Assembly: GCA_028288775.1 (NCBI GenBank)
Contig: JAQGHP010000508.1
Coordinates: 1 to 8,643, forward strand
Reading direction: 5' to 3'
Length of the DNA: 8,643 nt
From: Phycisphaerales bacterium
Lineage (GTDB): Bacteria; Planctomycetota; Phycisphaerae; Tepidisphaerales; Tepidisphaeraceae
Under the pieces are notes generated by a model. It was given only the letters and a program-made list of their open reading frames with translations. It did no database searches and was not told the origin of the DNA. Made by a program: the position numbers and the translations under genes. Positions 4,962 to 8,643 of the stretch are shown one piece after another. How positions within the stretch are numbered: position 1 is the first letter of the stretch; the number at the start of each line of letters is the position of its first letter.

Positions 4962-6725
4962 ATGGCCAAGCAACCGAAAAAGCTCGGCGAACTTCTCGTC
5001 GAATGGGGCGCCTGTAGCCCCAAGGACGTCGCCAAGGCCCTGGAGCACGCCAAAAAGCAGAGCATGCGCATCGGCGAGGCTCTCATTGACCTCAAGCTGG
5101 TCAATGAGACGGCGGTTTTCAAGGGACTCGCCTCCCAGCACAACATGGAATACGTGGATCTGGAGAAGAGCTCCATCCCACCCAACGCCATCGGCCTGAT
5201 CCCCGATGACCTGATGCGCAAGTACGTGATCCTCCCCCTGGGCAAGGAGAACGGCCGCCTGCGGGTGGTGGTGCATGACCCGCTCGATCTGGAGATGCTG
5301 GACATCCTCCGGTTCCGGCTCCATGCCGATATTCGCACGGTGCTTGCGCCGCGCAGCCGGATTAAGGCGATCATCGACGAGCTTTTCCAGACGACGGCCG
5401 CCAATACGATCGACAAAACGGTGGACTCCTCCATCGACAAGCTCCGCAAATCGCTGGACGCGACGATGGACAAGTCGGTGGACCGCTCGATCGACAAGTC
5501 GATCGATTTGGCCGGCATCGGCGACGAAGGGGCGAGCGACCCGACGCAAGCGCCGATCATCAAGCTGGTCCAGGCGATGATCGCCGAGGCCGTCCGCAAC
5601 CGCGCTTCGGATATTCACATCGAGCCGATGAAGGACCGGGTCCGTGTGCGGTATCGCATCGACGGCGAATGCGTGGACCGCGACCGTATCCCGCTGCGCA
5701 TGAAGAACCCGCTGATCTCGCGATTGAAGATCATGGCGGGAATTGACATCGCGGAAAAGCGATTGCCGCAGGACGGCAGAATCAAGCTGACGGTGGACAA
5801 GTCGAACATCGACTTCCGCGTAAGCACTTTGCCCGCGTATCACGGCGAATCGGTCGTGCTGCGTATTCTGAGGCCGGATTCGGTGCGTATCGGCATTCAG
5901 AACCTTGGGTTCGAGGACGAGGATTACAAGTATTTCCAGAAGATCATTCGCCGACCGAACGGCATCTTCCTGGTGACCGGCCCCACGGGCTCGGGCAAGA
6001 CGACCACGCTGTACGGCGCGCTCAACGAGCTCAATCGCCCCGACCGCAAGATCATCACCGCGGAAGACCCGGTCGAATATAATTTCGTCGGCATCAACCA
6101 ATGCCAGGTGCGCGATAACATCGGGCTGAGCTTCAGCAAGATTCTTCGCGCGATGTTGCGTCAGGCGCCCAACATTATTCTGGTGGGCGAAATCCGCGAT
6201 ATGGAAGTGGCCGAGGTGGCCATCCAGGCGGCACTCACGGGCCACCTGGTGTTCAGCACCCTGCACACCAACGACGCCCCCGGCGCGATCACGCGTCTGA
6301 TCGACATGGGCGTCAAGCCGTTCCTCGTCGCATCGTCGATTCAGGCAGTGCTCGCGCAGCGGCTGATTCGCGTGCTGTGCCCCAAGTGCAAGGCGCCCGA
6401 CCGCGAGCCCAATCTCATGTGGCTTAAGCTCACCGGCATTCAGGAAGCCGACCTGAAGGACCGCACCATCTACAAGCCCCGCGGCTGCGAATATTGCTCG
6501 GGCATCGGCTTCCGCGGCCGCATCGGCATCTTCGAGATGATGGTGCTGAACAACGAACTGCGCACCCTCGCCTTCGAGCGCGCCCCATCCAACAAGATCC
6601 GCAAAGCCGCCCTTGCCGGCGGCATGAAGAGCCTCCTGGCGGACGGCCGCATTAAGGTCCTCAACGGCGTAACAACCGCCGAGGAAATCGTGAAGGTGGC
6701 TCAGGTGGAAGGAATTGTTACTTGA
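4962..6725 (+). CDS. pilB: PilB/GspE-family type IV pilus extension ATPase
   Basis: This 587-residue cytoplasmic hexameric ATPase would drive pilin polymerisation at the inner membrane, or the equivalent step of type II secretion. The N-terminal MshEN-type domain has two spaced motifs, KLGELLVEWG at residue 7 and RIGEALIDLKL at 36 ending in SQH at 58-60, the pattern that binds cyclic di-GMP in MshE. The ATPase core has Walker A GPTGSGKT (340-347), an Asp box AEDPVEY (367-373), Walker B IILVGEIRD with Glu410, and a His box TGHLVFSTLHTNDA (426-439). Two CxxC pairs (Cys473/476, Cys509/512) should bind zinc. All key residues are intact. ATG at 4962 has AAGGA nine bases upstream. Between the two domains, residues 150-182 form an unusual four-residue repeat (IDKT, VDSS, IDKS type). 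GspE is the main alternative; pilT next door favours PilB. Confidence 0.93.
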   Translation: MAKQPKKLGELLVEWGACSPKDVAKALEHAKKQSMRIGEALIDLKLVNETAVFKGLASQHNMEYVDLEKSSIPPNAIGLIPDDLMRKYVILPLGKENGRLRVVVHDPLDLEMLDILRFRLHADIRTVLAPRSRIKAIIDELFQTTAANTIDKTVDSSIDKLRKSLDATMDKSVDRSIDKSIDLAGIGDEGASDPTQAPIIKLVQAMIAEAVRNRASDIHIEPMKDRVRVRYRIDGECVDRDRIPLRMKNPLISRLKIMAGIDIAEKRLPQDGRIKLTVDKSNIDFRVSTLPAYHGESVVLRILRPDSVRIGIQNLGFEDEDYKYFQKIIRRPNGIFLVTGPTGSGKTTTLYGALNELNRPDRKIITAEDPVEYNFVGINQCQVRDNIGLSFSKILRAMLRQAPNIILVGEIRDMEVAEVAIQAALTGHLVFSTLHTNDAPGAITRLIDMGVKPFLVASSIQAVLAQRLIRVLCPKCKAPDREPNLMWLKLTGIQEADLKDRTIYKPRGCEYCSGIGFRGRIGIFEMMVLNNELRTLAFERAPSNKIRKAALAGGMKSLLADGRIKVLNGVTTAEEIVKVAQVEGIVT

Positions 6726-6729
6726 GGAG

Positions 6730-6820
6730 CAGTTGCTAGTTGCTGGTTGCTGGTAAGAAATGGGCGGCAACCGCAATTTGGAAACGCAACCAGCAACCAG
6801 CAACCAGTAATTCGCAACTG
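6730..6820. repeat. Heptamer-based hairpin between pilB and pilT
   Basis: The left arm (6730-6754) contains GTTGCTA, GTTGCTG, GTTGCTG and a partial unit. The right side holds three perfect CAACCAG units (6787-6807), the reverse complement of the same heptamer. Arms 6730-6754 and 6796-6820 pair at 22 of 25 positions around a 41-base loop. It begins four bases after the pilB stop and fills most of the 152-base gap. No T tract follows, so it may influence mRNA processing or stability rather than stop transcription. A sister copy lies after pilT. Confidence 0.88.
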
Positions 6821-6877
6821 ACACTAACTGGCCGACGACGCCCAAGCGCATCAGGCAACTTCATTGGACAGAAAAAA

Positions 6878-8143
6878 ATGTCAACCATTCAAATCGATCG
6901 TCTGTTAGAGACCGTGGTGAAGAAGAAGGCCAGCGACTTGCATTTGGCCGTGGGCAAGCCGCCGGTGTTGCGGATGCACGGGCACATGCGGGAGCTGCAG
7001 ACCAAGGTGCTCGAGGCCGAGGACACCGTGGCGCTGATGAAGTCCATCACGCCCGAGCGTATCCAGCAGGAATTCGAAGAATCGGGTTCGGGCGACTTCG
7101 GGTTCGCCTACGGCGACCAGGCCCGCTTCCGCGTCGCGATCTTTAAGCAGAAGGGTTTTTGCTCGCTGGTGCTGCGGCGAATCCCCAACAACATTATGAG
7201 CTTCGAGCAGATCGGCTTGCCGAAAATGGCCGAGCAAATCTGCCGACGTCCCCGCGGCATCTTCCTCGTCACCGGCCCGACCGGCTCGGGAAAGACCACC
7301 ACGCTGGCGACGATGATCAACCACATCAACGAGAACTTCGACCGCCACATCATCACGATGGAAGATCCGATCGAGTATTACCACCCGCACAAGAAGTCGG
7401 TGGTGGTGCAGCGCGAGATCGGCGTGGACGTGCCGAGCTTCTCGGAGTCGCTCCGCCGTGCGTTGCGACAGGACCCGGACGTGATGCTGGTCGGCGAAAT
7501 GCGCGACTTGGCGACGATCGGCGCAGCGATCACGGCCGCTGAAACGGGGCACTTGGTGTTCGGCACGCTGCACACGTCCGGCGCTGCTTCGACGGTCAAC
7601 CGCATCATCGACGCCTTCCCGACGGACCAGCAGGAACAGGTCCGCGTGCAGCTTGCGAACAACCTGATCGCGGTGCTCAGCCAGGCGCTGTGCCCGCGCG
7701 TGGATACCGACGGCATGGTCGCGGCGTACGAGTTCATGTACGTCACGCCTGCCATCCAGAACCTCATCCGCGACAACAAGAGCTTCCGTATCGACTCGGA
7801 AATCCAGACCGGCAAGCGCTATGGCATGCAGTTGCTGGACGACAACCTCTGGGGCCATTTCCAGGCCGGGCGCATTAGTGCCGAGGAGTGCATCGACAAG
7901 AGCAAGAGCCCGGGCCAGATGGTGGACAAGATGCATCGCGCCGGATTGAACGTGGACATCCAGGACGATGCGCTGGAGGCGGAGGCGGCGGACTCGAATT
8001 CCGGCCCCGCGGTCGCCGGCCCGGCGTCCGCAGCCGCGGCGGCGGCCCCGGCGACGAGGCCCGGCAGCCAGAACGACGCCGAAAAGCAGGCCGCCATCGC
8101 CGCCAACCGGGCACGCATGATGGCGATGCAGCAGAAGAAATAG
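6878..8143 (+). CDS. pilT: PilT-family twitching motility (retraction) ATPase
   Basis: The 421-residue product starts with the usual PilT N-terminus (IDRLLETVVKKKASDLHLAVGKPPVLRMHG) and has Walker A GPTGSGKT (133-140), Asp box MEDPIEY (161-167), Walker B VMLVGEMRD with Glu207, His box ETGHLVFGTLHTSGA (222-236), and AIQNLIRD (292-299), a close version of the PilT signature AIRNLIRE. This motor depolymerises the pilus from the cytoplasmic face and opposes PilB. ATG at 6878 is chosen from homology; the ribosome site is weak (only GGA about ten bases upstream), and the longer frame from 6740 reads through the heptamer hairpin. The protein is about 75 residues longer than typical PilT: residues 366-400 are Ala/Pro-rich low complexity, and the end is a short helix-like segment AEKQAAIAANRARMMAMQQ. 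Lacking a zinc CxxC module fits PilT rather than PilB. Confidence 0.93.
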   Translation: MSTIQIDRLLETVVKKKASDLHLAVGKPPVLRMHGHMRELQTKVLEAEDTVALMKSITPERIQQEFEESGSGDFGFAYGDQARFRVAIFKQKGFCSLVLRRIPNNIMSFEQIGLPKMAEQICRRPRGIFLVTGPTGSGKTTTLATMINHINENFDRHIITMEDPIEYYHPHKKSVVVQREIGVDVPSFSESLRRALRQDPDVMLVGEMRDLATIGAAITAAETGHLVFGTLHTSGAASTVNRIIDAFPTDQQEQVRVQLANNLIAVLSQALCPRVDTDGMVAAYEFMYVTPAIQNLIRDNKSFRIDSEIQTGKRYGMQLLDDNLWGHFQAGRISAEECIDKSKSPGQMVDKMHRAGLNVDIQDDALEAEAADSNSGPAVAGPASAAAAAAPATRPGSQNDAEKQAAIAANRARMMAMQQKK

Positions 8144-8149
8144 GGAGAA

Positions 8150-8222
8150 GTTGCTGGTTGCTAGTTGCTGGTTGCTGGTGAAGACCGGCTGCCGCGTTCA
8201 CCAGCAACCAGCAACCAGCAAC
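8150..8222. repeat. Second heptamer-based hairpin, downstream of pilT
   Basis: Four units (GTTGCTG, GTTGCTA, GTTGCTG, GTTGCTG) at 8150-8177 are mirrored by CAACCAG-type units on the right. Arms 8157-8182 and 8197-8222 pair at 25 of 26 positions around a 14-base loop. It begins six bases past the pilT stop and ends 31 bases before the next start codon. The left arm shares 23 consecutive identical bases with the left arm of the copy at 6730, including the single variant GTTGCTA unit. No T tract follows. Confidence 0.9.
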
Positions 8223-8253
8223 AGATTTGAGCAATTACGACGAGGAAAGAATT

Positions 8254-8643
8254 ATGTCACGCATCATCCCACCGCCGGCGACGACTGCTTCGGGGACGCC
8301 TGAGGATCCGAAGCGGTCCGTGGGCAACGGCATTCCTGCCAAGCCGGTGTTGCCGGGTCAGCCGCGGCCGGTGGGGGCGACGCCGCCGCCGGCGGGGTTG
8401 CGCCCAGCTACGCAGAACATCGTGAAGCCTCCGGCGGGCGCGGATGATCCCTATGCCCTATCGGACGGCGATGCCGCGGGCGTCAAGCCCGCAGCTCCCA
8501 CGGCTGCGCCGCGCCCCGTTAGTTCTGCGCCGGCAGCGCCGGGGGTAAGGCCGCCTGTTTCCACGGTCGCGCCGGTGGCGCGCCCGGCCTCGGGCGTTGT
8601 GCCCGCTGCCAATCCGGCGGCGCGTCCAGCCGCGGGCGCTGTG
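8254..8643 (+). CDS. Pro/Ala-rich protein, N-terminal part, cut by window edge
   Basis: An open frame runs without a stop from ATG 8254 to the last base (130 codons). AGGA at 8243-8246, seven bases upstream, supports the start. The visible part is almost all low-complexity sequence rich in Pro, Ala, Gly and Val (repeats such as APRPV, RPASGV, ARPAAG), with one more ordinary island, GADDPYALSDGDAAG, near residues 63-77. No signal peptide, membrane segment or domain can be seen, so its function cannot be assigned. Its place behind pilB and pilT in the same direction suggests another pilus or secretion component, perhaps with a folded domain after a disordered N-terminal linker. The composition resembles the C-terminal tail of the preceding PilT. 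Confidence 0.75.
   Translation, partial: MSRIIPPPATTASGTPEDPKRSVGNGIPAKPVLPGQPRPVGATPPPAGLRPATQNIVKPPAGADDPYALSDGDAAGVKPAAPTAAPRPVSSAPAAPGVRPPVSTVAPVARPASGVVPAANPAARPAAGAV

Noticed and set aside
4956..6851. Long open frame (631 codons) on the minus strand opposite pilB
   Set aside because: High GC and codon bias of pilB keep the opposite frame open; its sequence has no recognisable domain and mirrors the sense codons.
6740..6877. Upstream start for pilT at 6740
   Set aside because: It begins inside the left arm of the heptamer hairpin and adds 46 residues with no PilT similarity; the family N-terminus begins at 6878.
6730..8222. CRISPR array suggested by repeated short units
   Set aside because: The units are seven bases in direct tandem with inverted partners; there are no spacers, no 25-40 base repeats and no cas genes.

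Overview
The window is a GC-rich bacterial contig end. It carries a short minus-strand block of accessory and envelope genes (about 390-4230), a hairpin-rich intergenic region (about 4234-4961), and the start of a plus-strand type IV pilus/type II secretion motor operon (4962 to the right edge). The first 18 bases match the 3' end of the Illumina TruSeq read-2 adapter, so base 1 is almost certainly an assembly artefact and native sequence begins near base 19. High GC, abundant intergenic palindromes, a REP-associated transposase remnant, a CehA/McbA-like metallohydrolase and a PilB/PilT pair together suggest a Planctomycetota-type organism. That placement is inference only, since no rRNA or marker gene is present.

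Left part (19-1544): the C-terminal end of a REP-associated tyrosine transposase (RAYT) is followed by three copies of an 18-nt palindrome-forming sequence. The last copy overlaps the stop codon of a small minus-strand STAS-domain protein (anti-sigma-factor antagonist type). A second, unrelated compound hairpin lies between the STAS gene and a secreted DUF2141-type protein.

Middle (1678-4400): a large secreted protein of 851 residues has a PHP/CehA-McbA metallohydrolase core between beta-sandwich-like flanks. It reads leftward toward the DUF2141 gene and may be co-transcribed with it. Upstream of its proposed GTG start, two consecutive intrinsic-terminator-like hairpins with T tracts point toward the gene. 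They either insulate it or form an attenuator leader.

Right part (4962-8643): pilB (extension ATPase with an N-terminal MshEN domain of the type that can bind cyclic di-GMP) and pilT (retraction ATPase with an unusual Ala/Pro-rich tail) are followed by the start of a Pro/Ala-rich protein cut by the window edge. The gaps after pilB and after pilT each hold a long hairpin built from the same heptamer (GTTGCTG). Both left arms carry the same variant unit, which implies a shared origin. PilB and PilT would power opposite strokes of pilus assembly and disassembly in the cytoplasm. No complete mobile element, CRISPR array, tRNA or rRNA was seen.
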